A stretch of DNA of 64,000 nucleotides from Bacteroidota bacterium (GTDB lineage Bacteria; Bacteroidota; Bacteroidia; B-17B0; Aurantibacillaceae), in the NCBI GenBank assembly GCA_016708845.1, contig JADJFB010000004.1, forward strand, positions 124,001 to 188,000. The letters run 5' to 3'. The position numbers were made by a program, and so were the translations under genes. Positions 28,583-38,614 of this stretch are shown piece by piece. Numbering within the stretch: position 1 is the stretch's first letter; every line of letters begins with the position of its first letter. The notes under the pieces are model-generated. The model was given only the letters and a program-made list of their open reading frames with translations, did no database searches and was not told the DNA's origin.

Positions 28583-30178
28583 ATGTTTAATAAAAAAATA
28601 ATAACCGATTTTTCGGCAGGAATAGTAGTATTTTTAGTGGCTTTGCCATTATGTTTAGGTATTTCTTTAGCAAGTGGCGCGCCTTTTTTTAGTGGCATCA
28701 TTTCTGGAATAATTGGAGGAGTAATAGTTGGATTTTTGAGCGGATCAAGATTGAGTGTAAGTGGACCAGCAGCTGGCTTAGCCGCTTTGGTATTAGCAGC
28801 AATTACAAATATTGGTGATTTTTCATTGTTTTTATGTTCCGTGCTTATTGCGGGAATAATACAGATTATAATTGGCTTAGCTCGTTTAGGTGGTATAGCT
28901 AACTATTTTCCTTCAAGTGTTATAAAAGGAATGCTAACAAGTATAGGTATATTAATTATAGCTAAACAAATACCTCACGCTTTAGGGTATGATAAAAACG
29001 AAGAAGGCTTATTAACAGAGTTAATGCCTTTTGGAGATCTTCATGAAATATTTCAACCCTTAAAACATATTGATATTGGAGTTTTATTTATTTGTATTAT
29101 TTCTATAATAATTATGTTAGTTTGGGAAAAACCATTTATAAAAAAACGATTTAAATTTATACCTGGGGCATTAGTAGCTGTTGTTATATCTGTAATTATT
29201 AGTGAAATTTTAAAAGCAAATAATAGCCCATTATTAATTGAACCTAGTCATTTAGTAACCTTAAAAATTGCAGGTAGCCCTAGTGAATTTTTGAGTTATT
29301 TTACACTTCCAAATTTTAGTGGCTTTGCAAATAGCCAAGTTATTATTACTGGGATTATGATTGCTATCATTGCTACTCTCGAAACTCTTTTAAGTATAGA
29401 AGCTGTTGACAATATTGATCCAGAAAGAAATGTAACAAATACTAATAGAGAGTTGATTGCACAGGGAGTTGGAAATGCTGTTTCGGGATTAATTGGTGGA
29501 TTACCCATAACAAGTGTAATTGTTCGCAGTAGTGCTAATATTGATGCAGGTGGAAAAACTAAAATATCAGCTATATTTCATGGAGTATTATTATTAGGAT
29601 GTGTAATTGCTATACCGAGTTTATTAAATAAAATACCTTTATCTGCACTTGCTGCTATTTTACTATTAACGGGTTACAAGTTGTGTAAGGTATCTGTTTT
29701 TAAAAAAATATATCGTAATGGTAAATATCAATATATACCCTTTTTTGTTACACTAGGTGTTATATTGGCAATTGATTTAATTGGAATTATCCCACATCTT
29801 AAAGGAGAAGGTTTGTTGATAGGAGTTGTTATTGGATTAATTACAGCAGTAGGTGCCATACTACATGGTAACTTAAAAAATTCGTATTTTTTTCATAAAG
29901 AAAATTATCAAAAAGATGATACAATAAAAATTCATCTATCCGAAGAGGTTTCTTTTTTAAATAAAGCAAGTTTAAGACTTACTCTTGATCATATTCCTGA
30001 AAACGCAACTGTTTTAATCGATGCTTCTAATACTAAATACATCGACTTTGATGTTTTGGAATTAATAAAGGAATTTAGAGACATTAAATGCCCTACAAAA
30101 AAAATTAAATGTCAATTAGCAGGATTTAAAGAAATATATAAAATTGACAACTTGTACAATGTTTCATCTGGGCATTAA
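28583..30178 (+). CDS. SulP-family anion transporter (probable bicarbonate)
   Basis: 531 residues. About 12-14 membrane helices with the SulP motifs (GPAAGLAALV, LETLLSIEAVD, GGLPITSVIVRSSANI) and a short C-terminal STAS-like domain (VLIDASNTKYIDFDVLELI). SulP proteins carry sulphate, bicarbonate or other anions. The dabA gene follows 54 bp later, which argues for bicarbonate. It lies within the co-directional nor gene group, after norD. Confidence 0.85.
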   Translation: MFNKKIITDFSAGIVVFLVALPLCLGISLASGAPFFSGIISGIIGGVIVGFLSGSRLSVSGPAAGLAALVLAAITNIGDFSLFLCSVLIAGIIQIIIGLARLGGIANYFPSSVIKGMLTSIGILIIAKQIPHALGYDKNEEGLLTELMPFGDLHEIFQPLKHIDIGVLFICIISIIIMLVWEKPFIKKRFKFIPGALVAVVISVIISEILKANNSPLLIEPSHLVTLKIAGSPSEFLSYFTLPNFSGFANSQVIITGIMIAIIATLETLLSIEAVDNIDPERNVTNTNRELIAQGVGNAVSGLIGGLPITSVIVRSSANIDAGGKTKISAIFHGVLLLGCVIAIPSLLNKIPLSALAAILLLTGYKLCKVSVFKKIYRNGKYQYIPFFVTLGVILAIDLIGIIPHLKGEGLLIGVVIGLITAVGAILHGNLKNSYFFHKENYQKDDTIKIHLSEEVSFLNKASLRLTLDHIPENATVLIDASNTKYIDFDVLELIKEFRDIKCPTKKIKCQLAGFKEIYKIDNLYNVSSGH

Positions 30179-30232
30179 GAATATTTATAAAAACATTTCT
30201 TGGTAATAAGCTCATAATTTAAATTTATTAAA

Positions 30233-32833
30233 ATGATATCAGAATTAGATATTTTAGAAAATTCGACTAAAATTAAAAATACTTTTTTTAACGAAAAAAC
30301 TGTATTGCATAATTTAAAGCATTATTTACCATCGCAAACCCCATTAAAAGATTTTGTGCATCATAACACATTACATGCTTTTCAGGATATGAAATTTTAT
30401 GATGCTATTTTTAAAGCGTCTGATATTTTTGGATTTAGAGCTACTCTGCAGTTGACTGAATTTCGTGAACTTTTTAAAAATGGAAGAATTGAAAAGAGTA
30501 TTCTAGAAAGAGTTATTGTTGAGAAAAAAGGACTGACAAATCTGGAAATCTGGAAGGAAAAATTATTAGAAAAACAATATGAAGCTACAAATACTGCAAG
30601 AATAGGAATATTGCGACAAGTTTGGAAACAAAAATTTCATATCGCATTGGATTCATTAGTGCAGCCAATTTTATTTAGGATTATATGTTGTTATCTTGAT
30701 CAAGGAATTTCACTATGGAAATTTCCAAATAGTAATACCGGTTTTTTCAATGCTATTAAGGAAATTGAAGAGAGTAGCTTTACAAGTTTCTTTAAGTCAA
30801 AAAGAGCTAAATCTCTCTTATTTAAACAGGGATTAGAAATTACAGATTTACTTAAAATATTAGTTGGAGATGATGAAAGATATTACGAACAGTATTTATT
30901 TGATCAACAATTCACTCATAAAGGATGGTCGGGGATAGTTTCTTCTATTGAGAATACTCCGCAGTCGTTATTAGATTTAAGAAAAATTTACCTAAGAGAT
31001 TTAATTCTATTTGAATTGTTACTTGAAATTGATGCCATTGATTCTGAAATTGGCGAAGATTGGAAGCCTTTAACTAGTAAAGTAGATTTTGAACCAATTG
31101 ATTTATTTAAAGATTCGGAATACAAAGAATTAAACGAAGTTTTTGCATTATGGCAAAATGGATTTGAATGGAGTTATTATGATAAAGTATTGGCAGGAAT
31201 CAAATTGGACAATGAAAAAAAGATTTCTAAAAGACTTAATTCAATAGCTAATGAAAAATTAAAAAGTGTCAAAAATTTTCAAGCAATTTTATGCATCGAT
31301 GAACGAGAGTGTTCTTTTAGGAGGCATATCGAAAAAGCTGACTCTAATAGTGAAACCTTTGGCACCCCAGGCTTTTTTAGTGTTGAGTTTTATTTTCAAC
31401 CTGAGAATGGTAAATTTTATGAAAAGCTTTGTCCTGCACCTGTTACACCAAAATATTTGATTAAGGAAATTAACTCAAATAACAAACGAGAGCATGAAAT
31501 TCTTTATACTGATAATGTTCCAAATTTAATTCTTGGAACTCTTTATACCTTTTCTCTTGGCTTTTTGGCAATTATAAAATTACTACTCACTATTTTAAGA
31601 CCTAAAATGAGTCCGTCTATTTCAGATGCATTTAAGCATATGGATAAAGATTCTGAATTAACAATTGAAAATAAAAATATTTCTGATATAGAGAATAATT
31701 TACAAATTGGATTTACAATTGAAGAAATGGCTATTAGAGTTGAATCACTACTAAGAAGTATTGGTTTAATTGATAATTTTTCAAAATTAATTTATGTAAT
31801 TGCCCACGGCTCAAGTAGCGCAAATAATCCTCACCATAGTGCACACGATTGCGGAGCATGTAGTGGGCGTCCTGGCTCTGTAAACGCAAGAGTTTTTGCG
31901 TTTATGGCTAACCATTCTAAGGTTCGAGAATTATTAAATTCTAAAGGCATAAAAATACCTAACGACACTCAATTTGTTGGTAGTCTTCATGATACAGCAA
32001 GTGATTTAATAGCATATTATGATGAACATAATTTGCATGATGCGAATATTCAACTTCATTCTAAAAATAAAATAATTTTTGATAACGCACTAGACAATAA
32101 CGCAAAAGAAAGATCAAGAAGATTTGCATCAATAAATACAAAATTTAATCTTAAAAAAGTTCGTAGTTCAATTGAAAAAAGGTCAGTTTCAATGTTTGAA
32201 CCACGCCCTGAGTTGGGCCACGGAACAAATTCATTATGTTTTATTGGAAATAGAGCTTTAACAAAAGATTTGTTTTTAGACAGAAGAGCTTTTTTAAACT
32301 CATATAATTACAGAACAGATAAGGACGGAAGTATATTGTGTAATGTAATGAAACCTATTGGTCCAGTTTGTGGTGGGATTAATCTAGAATATTATTTTTC
32401 AAGAGTTGATAATTACAAACTAGGTGCTGGTACAAAACTACCTCACAATGTTATGGGTTTAATTGGTGTTGCTAATAGCTGTGATGGTGATTTAAGAACG
32501 GGATTACCTCTTCAGATGATTGAAGTTCACGATCCTGTTCGCTTATTAGTTATAGTTGAACACTTTCCATCTGTTGTACTTGAAACTATAAAGAGTGTGC
32601 CAGATATGTATAGTTGGTATTTAAATGAATGGATTCACTTAATAGTTATTCACCCTGAAACTAATAAAATTTATTATTTTAAAAATGAAGAATTTATTGA
32701 ATACAGAACGATGACAGAAACAGTAGAAGGAACCACGGATATTGTTAATATTATTGAAACGGCAAGATTGATGGAAACAAATAATATTGTAGATGCAACC
32801 AAAGAAAATTTACCAGTTTACTTAATTAATTAA
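30233..32833 (+). CDS. dabA: DabA, zinc subunit of the DAB inorganic-carbon pump (DUF2309)
   Basis: 866 residues, matching the DUF2309/DabA family. DabA is a carbonic-anhydrase-like subunit that traps CO2 as bicarbonate, driven through DabB. The zinc-site residues of the Halothiobacillus protein (C351, D353, H524, C539) correspond here to Cys354 and Asp356 (LCIDEREC), His525 (IAHGSS) and Cys540 (DCGACSG), a nearly constant offset. The protein is intact and followed 6 bp later by dabB. Its presence between norD and norE is unusual. Confidence 0.9.
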   Translation: MISELDILENSTKIKNTFFNEKTVLHNLKHYLPSQTPLKDFVHHNTLHAFQDMKFYDAIFKASDIFGFRATLQLTEFRELFKNGRIEKSILERVIVEKKGLTNLEIWKEKLLEKQYEATNTARIGILRQVWKQKFHIALDSLVQPILFRIICCYLDQGISLWKFPNSNTGFFNAIKEIEESSFTSFFKSKRAKSLLFKQGLEITDLLKILVGDDERYYEQYLFDQQFTHKGWSGIVSSIENTPQSLLDLRKIYLRDLILFELLLEIDAIDSEIGEDWKPLTSKVDFEPIDLFKDSEYKELNEVFALWQNGFEWSYYDKVLAGIKLDNEKKISKRLNSIANEKLKSVKNFQAILCIDERECSFRRHIEKADSNSETFGTPGFFSVEFYFQPENGKFYEKLCPAPVTPKYLIKEINSNNKREHEILYTDNVPNLILGTLYTFSLGFLAIIKLLLTILRPKMSPSISDAFKHMDKDSELTIENKNISDIENNLQIGFTIEEMAIRVESLLRSIGLIDNFSKLIYVIAHGSSSANNPHHSAHDCGACSGRPGSVNARVFAFMANHSKVRELLNSKGIKIPNDTQFVGSLHDTASDLIAYYDEHNLHDANIQLHSKNKIIFDNALDNNAKERSRRFASINTKFNLKKVRSSIEKRSVSMFEPRPELGHGTNSLCFIGNRALTKDLFLDRRAFLNSYNYRTDKDGSILCNVMKPIGPVCGGINLEYYFSRVDNYKLGAGTKLPHNVMGLIGVANSCDGDLRTGLPLQMIEVHDPVRLLVIVEHFPSVVLETIKSVPDMYSWYLNEWIHLIVIHPETNKIYYFKNEEFIEYRTMTETVEGTTDIVNIIETARLMETNNIVDATKENLPVYLIN

Positions 32834-32839
32834 AAAATT

Positions 32840-34711
32840 ATGCTACAGATACTAATTCAACTATTAATTATCATACCATTTTTTGGATTTATTATTAGTT
32901 TACTAATTCCTCGGAAACTAGAGAGAACAATTTCAATTACTGCTATTATTACAGTTAGTACACATTCATTGTTGTTCATATTATTATTAATATACTGGAT
33001 TTATACAGGTAATTCTATAATTGAAATTAAAGAAATGGAGACTTATAAGTCAAAAGCTTTTGATTTTTTTATTGACATATATTTTGATAAAATCACTGCG
33101 GTGTATTCGTTAGTAGGATTTGTTTTAATGTTTACTGTTACGGTTTTTAGCCATTTTTATCTTCATAGAGAAGCTGGATTCAAACGATTTTTTACGATAA
33201 TACTACTTTTCTATCTAGGTTACAATATCGTTATATTTTCAGGAAATATGGAAACCTTATTTATTGGTTGGGAAATTGTTGGAGTATGCTCCTTTTTATT
33301 AATCGCATTTTATAGGGATCGATACCTTCCAGTTAAAAACGCAATAAAAGTATTTTCATTATTTAATTTAGGTGATGTTTGTTTAATTTTAGTTATGTGG
33401 ATGAGTCATCATTTATGGCACCACAATATTACGTTTTCTGAACTTCATGATAGTATATATGTTCATGCTTACTTAAGACATCATCATTCATACGGTATTT
33501 TTATTGCTGTAATGATTTTAATTGCGGCAGTTGTCAAGTCTGCGCAACTCCCATTCTCATCATGGCTGCCCAGGGCAATGGAGGGTCCGACTTCTTCTAG
33601 CGCCATTTTTTACGGATCTCTTTCGTTACATCTTGGCGTTTTTTTATTACTTCGTACATATCCTTTTTGGGAAAGTTTACTTGGCATAAAAGTATCAATT
33701 ATTACAATTGGTTTTTTTACAGCGCTTATTGCAACAGGTATTGCTAAAGTTCAATCAACAGTTAAAACTCAAATTGCATATTCATCTATTGCACAAATTG
33801 GATTAATGTTTATTGAAGTAGCTTTTGGATTTGAGTCTCTAGCCTTGATTCATTTTGCGGGTAATGCTTTTTTTAGAACATATCAATTACTCGTTTCCCC
33901 ATCTGTATTAGGTTATCGTATACATAATATGTTTTTTAATTTTAAAAGTACAAATTTTTCTAGTAAAAAGCCTTTTTTTAAAACACTTAATAATTCGTTT
34001 TATATTTTATGCCTTAAAGAATGGAATCTTGATTTGTACATTAATAAGTTACTATGGAACCCATTTAAATTTATTGGAAATAAATCACAAATTTTAAACG
34101 CTAAACCGTTTATGGGTTTATTATTACTCATATATGCCTTAGGGATTTTAAGTTTTAATTACCAGAATTTAATCCCTGTTTCTATATATAAACTGCTGCC
34201 TGTTTTTTACGCATTTCTTTCTCTATTAATTGTTTTAAAAGCTTTTACTAAAAGAGGTGATGCAATTTGGTCATGGATGTTAATACTGAGCAGTCATTTC
34301 TTTATTGCATTGTCCGTGTCTTTAAATGATACCTTTAATTTTAACGAGACAATCATATTTATGAGTGGTGCAATTATTTCTGCAATTACTGGTTATATAT
34401 GTTTAGTTAAAATAAAAAAAATTGATAATGATATCAATTTAAATAAATTTCATGGATACAATTATGAAAAACCAACAATAGCAATAATTTTTTTGTTAGC
34501 TTGTTTAGGTCTTTTAGGTATTCCAATTACCCCATCTTTTATAGGAGTAGACTTAATGTACACTCATATCTTTGAAGAACAATACATTTTAATTCTATTG
34601 ATATCTTTGAGTTTTGTTTTCATTGAATTATCAGTTTTAAGAGTATACGCTAGGATATTTTTAGGCCCACACAAAAAATCATTTCATCCAATTGCTTATA
34701 AATCATCTTAA
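32840..34711 (+). CDS. dabB: DabB, NuoL-like proton-conducting subunit of the DAB pump
   Basis: 623 residues with about 14-16 membrane helices and the proton-channel motifs of NuoL/MrpA proteins (GWEIVGVCSFLLI, VVKSAQLPFSSWLPRAMEGPTSSSA, STVKTQIAYSSIAQIG). No other complex I genes are near, and dabA lies directly before it. By the known DAB model the ion gradient drives CO2 hydration by DabA through this subunit. Confidence 0.88.
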   Translation: MLQILIQLLIIIPFFGFIISLLIPRKLERTISITAIITVSTHSLLFILLLIYWIYTGNSIIEIKEMETYKSKAFDFFIDIYFDKITAVYSLVGFVLMFTVTVFSHFYLHREAGFKRFFTIILLFYLGYNIVIFSGNMETLFIGWEIVGVCSFLLIAFYRDRYLPVKNAIKVFSLFNLGDVCLILVMWMSHHLWHHNITFSELHDSIYVHAYLRHHHSYGIFIAVMILIAAVVKSAQLPFSSWLPRAMEGPTSSSAIFYGSLSLHLGVFLLLRTYPFWESLLGIKVSIITIGFFTALIATGIAKVQSTVKTQIAYSSIAQIGLMFIEVAFGFESLALIHFAGNAFFRTYQLLVSPSVLGYRIHNMFFNFKSTNFSSKKPFFKTLNNSFYILCLKEWNLDLYINKLLWNPFKFIGNKSQILNAKPFMGLLLLIYALGILSFNYQNLIPVSIYKLLPVFYAFLSLLIVLKAFTKRGDAIWSWMLILSSHFFIALSVSLNDTFNFNETIIFMSGAIISAITGYICLVKIKKIDNDINLNKFHGYNYEKPTIAIIFLLACLGLLGIPITPSFIGVDLMYTHIFEEQYILILLISLSFVFIELSVLRVYARIFLGPHKKSFHPIAYKSS

Positions 34712-34743
34712 TCGTCGTATGTATTTTGAAAAATGTATTTATT

Positions 34744-35322
34744 ATGAGTGAACACAATATAAATAATAAAAGCATTTACTATCCTCCAGGAGGAATATTG
34801 CTTTGGATAATCATCACGTTGGAACTATTAACTTTTGGCATGGCATTAGTTGCCTTGGTTTATTTTAGTAAAGAATACCCGCAATTATTTCATTCTTCTA
34901 GATTACTTTTAAATACAAACCTTGGTATTATTAATACTATTGTTTTATTGACGAGTGGTTTTTTTATGGCTGTTGCTGCAAATTATTTCAAAAACAATGA
35001 TTATGTTAAAGTTAAACTTTATTTGAAGTTAGTTTTGTTAAGTGGAATGCTTTTTTGTGTATTAAAAGGATTCGAATTTTATCATAAGTTTTCGGCTGGA
35101 TTAACATTAGATACAAATGTGTTTTTTACTTTTTATTGGCTACTAACAGGTTTTCATTATATTCATGTTGTAGTTGGCTTGGTTATTATCGGTTTTCTAC
35201 TAAGAGGAGTTAATAAAAACAATACTTTAGCTCACGATGATTTTGAAGGTGGTGCTGCATTTTGGCATATGTGCGATTTAATATGGTTAATAGTATTTCC
35301 AGTAATTTATTTATTATTTTAA
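34744..35322 (+). CDS. norE: Cytochrome oxidase subunit III-like protein NorE
   Basis: 192 residues from the ATG at 34744; an upstream TTG at 34726 is less likely. Five membrane helices with subunit III motifs (FHYIHVVVGL, AAFWHMCDLIWLIVFP). In nor clusters this family is named NorE and improves NO reductase activity. No oxidase subunit I or II is adjacent, which supports norE. It is followed 1 base later by norF. Confidence 0.85.
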   Translation: MSEHNINNKSIYYPPGGILLWIIITLELLTFGMALVALVYFSKEYPQLFHSSRLLLNTNLGIINTIVLLTSGFFMAVAANYFKNNDYVKVKLYLKLVLLSGMLFCVLKGFEFYHKFSAGLTLDTNVFFTFYWLLTGFHYIHVVVGLVIIGFLLRGVNKNNTLAHDDFEGGAAFWHMCDLIWLIVFPVIYLLF

Positions 35323-35323
35323 A

Positions 35324-35566
35324 ATGAAGACAGTAGTTGTATGGCTTATTTTAATAAGTTTAACTTTAATATCATTACTCTTAAATAACATCAGTTCTGT
35401 TCGATTGGTTGTTATAGGATTGTTTTCAATTAAATTTATATTAGTTGTATTTTATTTTATGGGAATTAAAGAGGCGCATGCTTTTTGGAAAGTATTCAGT
35501 CTATTATTGATACTATTTATTAGTAGCATTATATTTTTATTTAAAACACTTTTTTATACAATATAA
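35324..35566 (+). CDS. norF: Subunit IV-like small membrane protein NorF
   Basis: 80 residues, three membrane helices, with the FYFMGIKEAHAFWK motif of prokaryotic subunit IV / NorF proteins. It overlaps no gene but starts 1 base after norE. It is the last gene of the nor operon, followed by a terminator shared with the convergent tryptophanase gene. Confidence 0.82.
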   Translation: MKTVVVWLILISLTLISLLLNNISSVRLVVIGLFSIKFILVVFYFMGIKEAHAFWKVFSLLLILFISSIIFLFKTLFYTI

Positions 35567-35601
35567 AAAAAGGATATTAAAAATTTAACATCCTTTTTTT
35601 T
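35565..35601. terminator. Bidirectional terminator between norF and tnaA
   Basis: A-run plus GGAT (35565-35575) pairs with ATCC plus T-run (35590-35601), with extra TTAAA/TTTAA pairing inside. It works for the nor operon and for the minus-strand tryptophanase. Confidence 0.75.
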
Positions 35602-37003
35602 AATATATCATTTTCTAATTTACTTTTATAAATTGGTTCAAATTTTGAAGTAAAGTGTCTTAAAAATTTTGGTTCTTCTGTTATTTTTATTCCAAATGCT
35701 TTTTCTTTTTCTAATAAAATTCTTTCAAATACTTCTATCACATATTCAATATGACTTTGTGTATATACCCTTCTTGGAATAGCTAATCTTACTAGTTCCA
35801 TTGATGCAGGAATTAACTCGTGATTGTCATCATATTTTCCAAACATGACAGATCCAATTTCACAAGAACGAATTCCACCTAATAAATACAACTGACAAAC
35901 TAATGATTGACCTGGGTATTGATTCACTGGGATATTTGAGTACAAAGCTTTGGCGTCAATATATACAGCATGTCCCCCAATTGGCCAAATTAATGGAATA
36001 CCCATGGCATGTAATCTATCACCTAAATAGCTAGTGCTTTTTATTCTGTATTTTAAATACCCTTCATCAAATACTTCTTCTAACCCAATTGCTAAAGCTT
36101 CCATATCTCTTCCAGATAAACCTCCATAAGTAGTAAAACCCTCAGTAATGATTAAGAGATTTTTGCAAGCTTCTGATAGTTCTTTATTTTTTACTGCTAA
36201 GAATCCACCCATATTTACTAATGCATCTTTTTTTGCGCTCATAACAGCTCCATCACATAGTGAAAACATTTCGATAGCTATTTGCTTACTAGAAATGTTT
36301 CTATATTCTTCTTCTCTTTCTTTTATGAAATATGAATTTTCGGCAATTCGACAACAATCTAAAAATAAATTCACGCCATATTTCTTACAAATAGCAGATA
36401 CCTCTTTTGCATTTTTCATACTAACAGGTTGACCACCTCCGCTATTATTAGTAACAGTTAAAATAACAGCTGCTATATTTGCTTTTCCTTTTTCTAAAAT
36501 TAATTTTCTAATTTTTCAGTATCCATGTTTCCTTTAAATGGATGATATTGCATTGGATTTAAACCTTCTGGAATTACAATATCGATAGCTTCAGCACCAG
36601 AAAACTCTATATTAGCACGCGTTGTATCAAAGTGCGTATTACTAATAAATGTTTTTCCTTTTCCTCCTAACAACGAATATAATATTCGCTCTCCTGCTCT
36701 TCCTTGATGAACAGGATAAATATATTCCATCCCAGTTAAATTGAAAACGGTTTTATGCATTTTATGATAACTTGATGATCCAGCATATGATTCATCTCCT
36801 TGCATGATTCCCGCCCACTGATCTGCACTCATTGCCGATGTCCCACTGTCAGTTAAAAAATCTATCAACACTTCTTCTGAGTTTAGTAGGAAGGTGTTAT
36901 AGTTAGCTTTTTTTAAAAAGGCTTTTCTTTCTTCAACTGTTGTAATCTTTATTGGTTCTACCACTTTTATTTTAAAAGGCTCAATGATTGTTTTATAATT
37001 CAT
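35577..37003 (-). CDS. tnaA: Tryptophanase (one frameshift)
   Basis: Two frames, 36500-37003 and 35577-36419 plus the bases between, join into about 475 residues. It splits tryptophan into indole, pyruvate and ammonia with PLP. The PLP lysine lies in MSAKKDALVNMGGF. At the substrate-specificity position it has CEIGS, as in E. coli tryptophanase, not the MERG of tyrosine phenol-lyase. Reading through the break near 36500 (one T missing on the minus strand) gives LENLILEKGKANIAAVILTV, a normal family sequence. It is convergent with norF. Confidence 0.88.
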
Positions 37004-37136
37004 AATAATTGTTTAATAGATAAATAGTTTAAACATTTTTTTTGTATTTACTTATATACTTATTCGGTATTTGTAATACGTGTAATTTTATATAATCTTC
37101 TTTTATATATTATTGATTAATGTCATTTTTAAAAGA

Positions 37137-37148
37137 TGATTATAATCA
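37137..37148. promoter_or_regulatory. Crp/FNR-type palindrome (TGATTATAATCA) of the porin-nirK operon
   Basis: Perfect palindrome. The centre is 51.5 bp upstream of the -7 box at 37194, identical to the distance at the efflux locus. It lies in the region shared with the divergent tnaA. Confidence 0.62.
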
Positions 37149-37160
37149 TAGATATTGTAT

Positions 37161-37178
37161 TCGGATAAAATTGTCCGA
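37161..37178. promoter_or_regulatory. TCGGATA-N5-TGTCCGA operator of the porin-nirK operon
   Basis: TCGGATAAAATTGTCCGA, second of four copies. The centre is 24.5 bp upstream of the -7 box, covering the -33 region as at norC. Confidence 0.65.
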
Positions 37179-37193
37179 GATGATAATAAACGT

Positions 37194-37201
37194 TAATTTT
37201 G
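37194..37201 (+). promoter_or_regulatory. -7 box of the porin-nirK operon (TAATTTTG)
   Basis: Exact TAnnTTTG match, 56 bp before the porin start at 37257. Confidence 0.6.
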
Positions 37202-37256
37202 TCCCGTAAAACCACAATAAATGTTAATCTACATTTAATCATTGAATTTAAATCTT

Positions 37257-38579
37257 ATGAAAACTACATGGCAACTTAAAAAAATGTTTTGCGGATTGGT
37301 TCTTGGAGTAGCTATTTCACAAAGTGCGAATGCTCAATTTCAAGTTAATGGGCAATATATGGCAAGAGGAGAATATCGACATGGATATCAAACCTTGGCC
37401 GATACTAATCAGAAAGGGGCTGTTTTTATTTCCCAAAGAGCTCGTATTTCTGCCGAGTATAAGCATGAAAAGTTTAAAATGCATATTTCAGCTCAGGATA
37501 TAAGAACATGGGGTAGTATTGCAAATAGTGCAATTGATACAAAAGGCCTATTTTCAATTTATGAGGCTTATGGCGAATTAAATTTTTCGAAAAAGTTTAA
37601 TGCGAAGATTGGTCGTCAAGCTATTTCTTATGATGATGATCGAATTTTTGGCTCATTAGATTGGGCTATGCAGGGAAGACGACATGATGCGGCGGTTTTA
37701 AAATATACTGATAGTACATGGGCTGTTCATGTAGGCGCTGCATACAATCAAAATTCAGAGTCTAATAAATTTATTCAATATACAGTAAATAATTACAAAG
37801 AGTTTGAATACTTGTGGGTAAACAAAGTATATAAAAAATTCAATTTTAGTTTCTTGTTTTTAAATAATGGGATGGCTTATACAAAAGTTGATGCTGCTAC
37901 TTTGAAAAAAGACTCTATTACTCTTTATTCTCAAACTATTGGTTTAAGAACTGAATATAAGGGTGATAAATTAAACGGGTTAATTTATGGCTATTATCAA
38001 ACAGGAAAAGATAATGCCAACAAAGAATTAAGCGCATTTGATGCTTGCGCAGAAATTGGATATAAGCCTATTAAGGGGCTTCAATTATCACTAGGTGCTG
38101 AGTTAATGTCTGGCACAAGCCAAACTGATACATCAAATAAAATTAATCATTCTTTTAATCCATTATATGGTACTAACCATCGTTTTAATGGTTATATGGA
38201 TTATTTCTATGTTGGAAACCATATCAATACAGTGGGTTTAATGGATGGATATTTAAAAGTACACTATACATATAAAAAAATATTAGTAGGATTAAGTGGT
38301 CATTACTTTAATGCAGCGACTGAAATAAGAGATAGACGTAAAGGTGTTACTGACAAACTAACATCGAATCATTTAGGAGGAGAAGTTGATTTCACGATGA
38401 GTTATAATTATACCGACGGAGTATCAATTCAAGGAGGTTATTCGCAATTTTTTGGAGCAACAGGCTTGCAAATGTTAAGAGGTACATCGTCATTATCACC
38501 CACTAGTAACTGGGCTTATGTTATGGTTATAATAAGACCTGGAACAGTTAAATGGCCTAAAGTAGGCTTAAAGATGTAA
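37257..38579 (+). CDS. Outer-membrane porin, alginate-export-like
   Basis: 440 residues from the ATG at 37257; the TTG at 37242 is less likely. A signal peptide ends at SANAQF. The rest is an alternating beta-barrel pattern with a C-terminal aromatic-rich strand, similar to the alginate export / phosphate-selective porin group (GRQAISYDDDRIFGSLDWAMQGRRHDA). Being first in the operon before nirK, and behind the double regulatory site, it may let nitrite or another small anion into the periplasm. The substrate is inference. Confidence 0.8.
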   Translation: MKTTWQLKKMFCGLVLGVAISQSANAQFQVNGQYMARGEYRHGYQTLADTNQKGAVFISQRARISAEYKHEKFKMHISAQDIRTWGSIANSAIDTKGLFSIYEAYGELNFSKKFNAKIGRQAISYDDDRIFGSLDWAMQGRRHDAAVLKYTDSTWAVHVGAAYNQNSESNKFIQYTVNNYKEFEYLWVNKVYKKFNFSFLFLNNGMAYTKVDAATLKKDSITLYSQTIGLRTEYKGDKLNGLIYGYYQTGKDNANKELSAFDACAEIGYKPIKGLQLSLGAELMSGTSQTDTSNKINHSFNPLYGTNHRFNGYMDYFYVGNHINTVGLMDGYLKVHYTYKKILVGLSGHYFNAATEIRDRRKGVTDKLTSNHLGGEVDFTMSYNYTDGVSIQGGYSQFFGATGLQMLRGTSSLSPTSNWAYVMVIIRPGTVKWPKVGLKM

Positions 38580-38614
38580 TCAAATAAATAAGTTCAACCA
38601 ATTAAATTTATATT

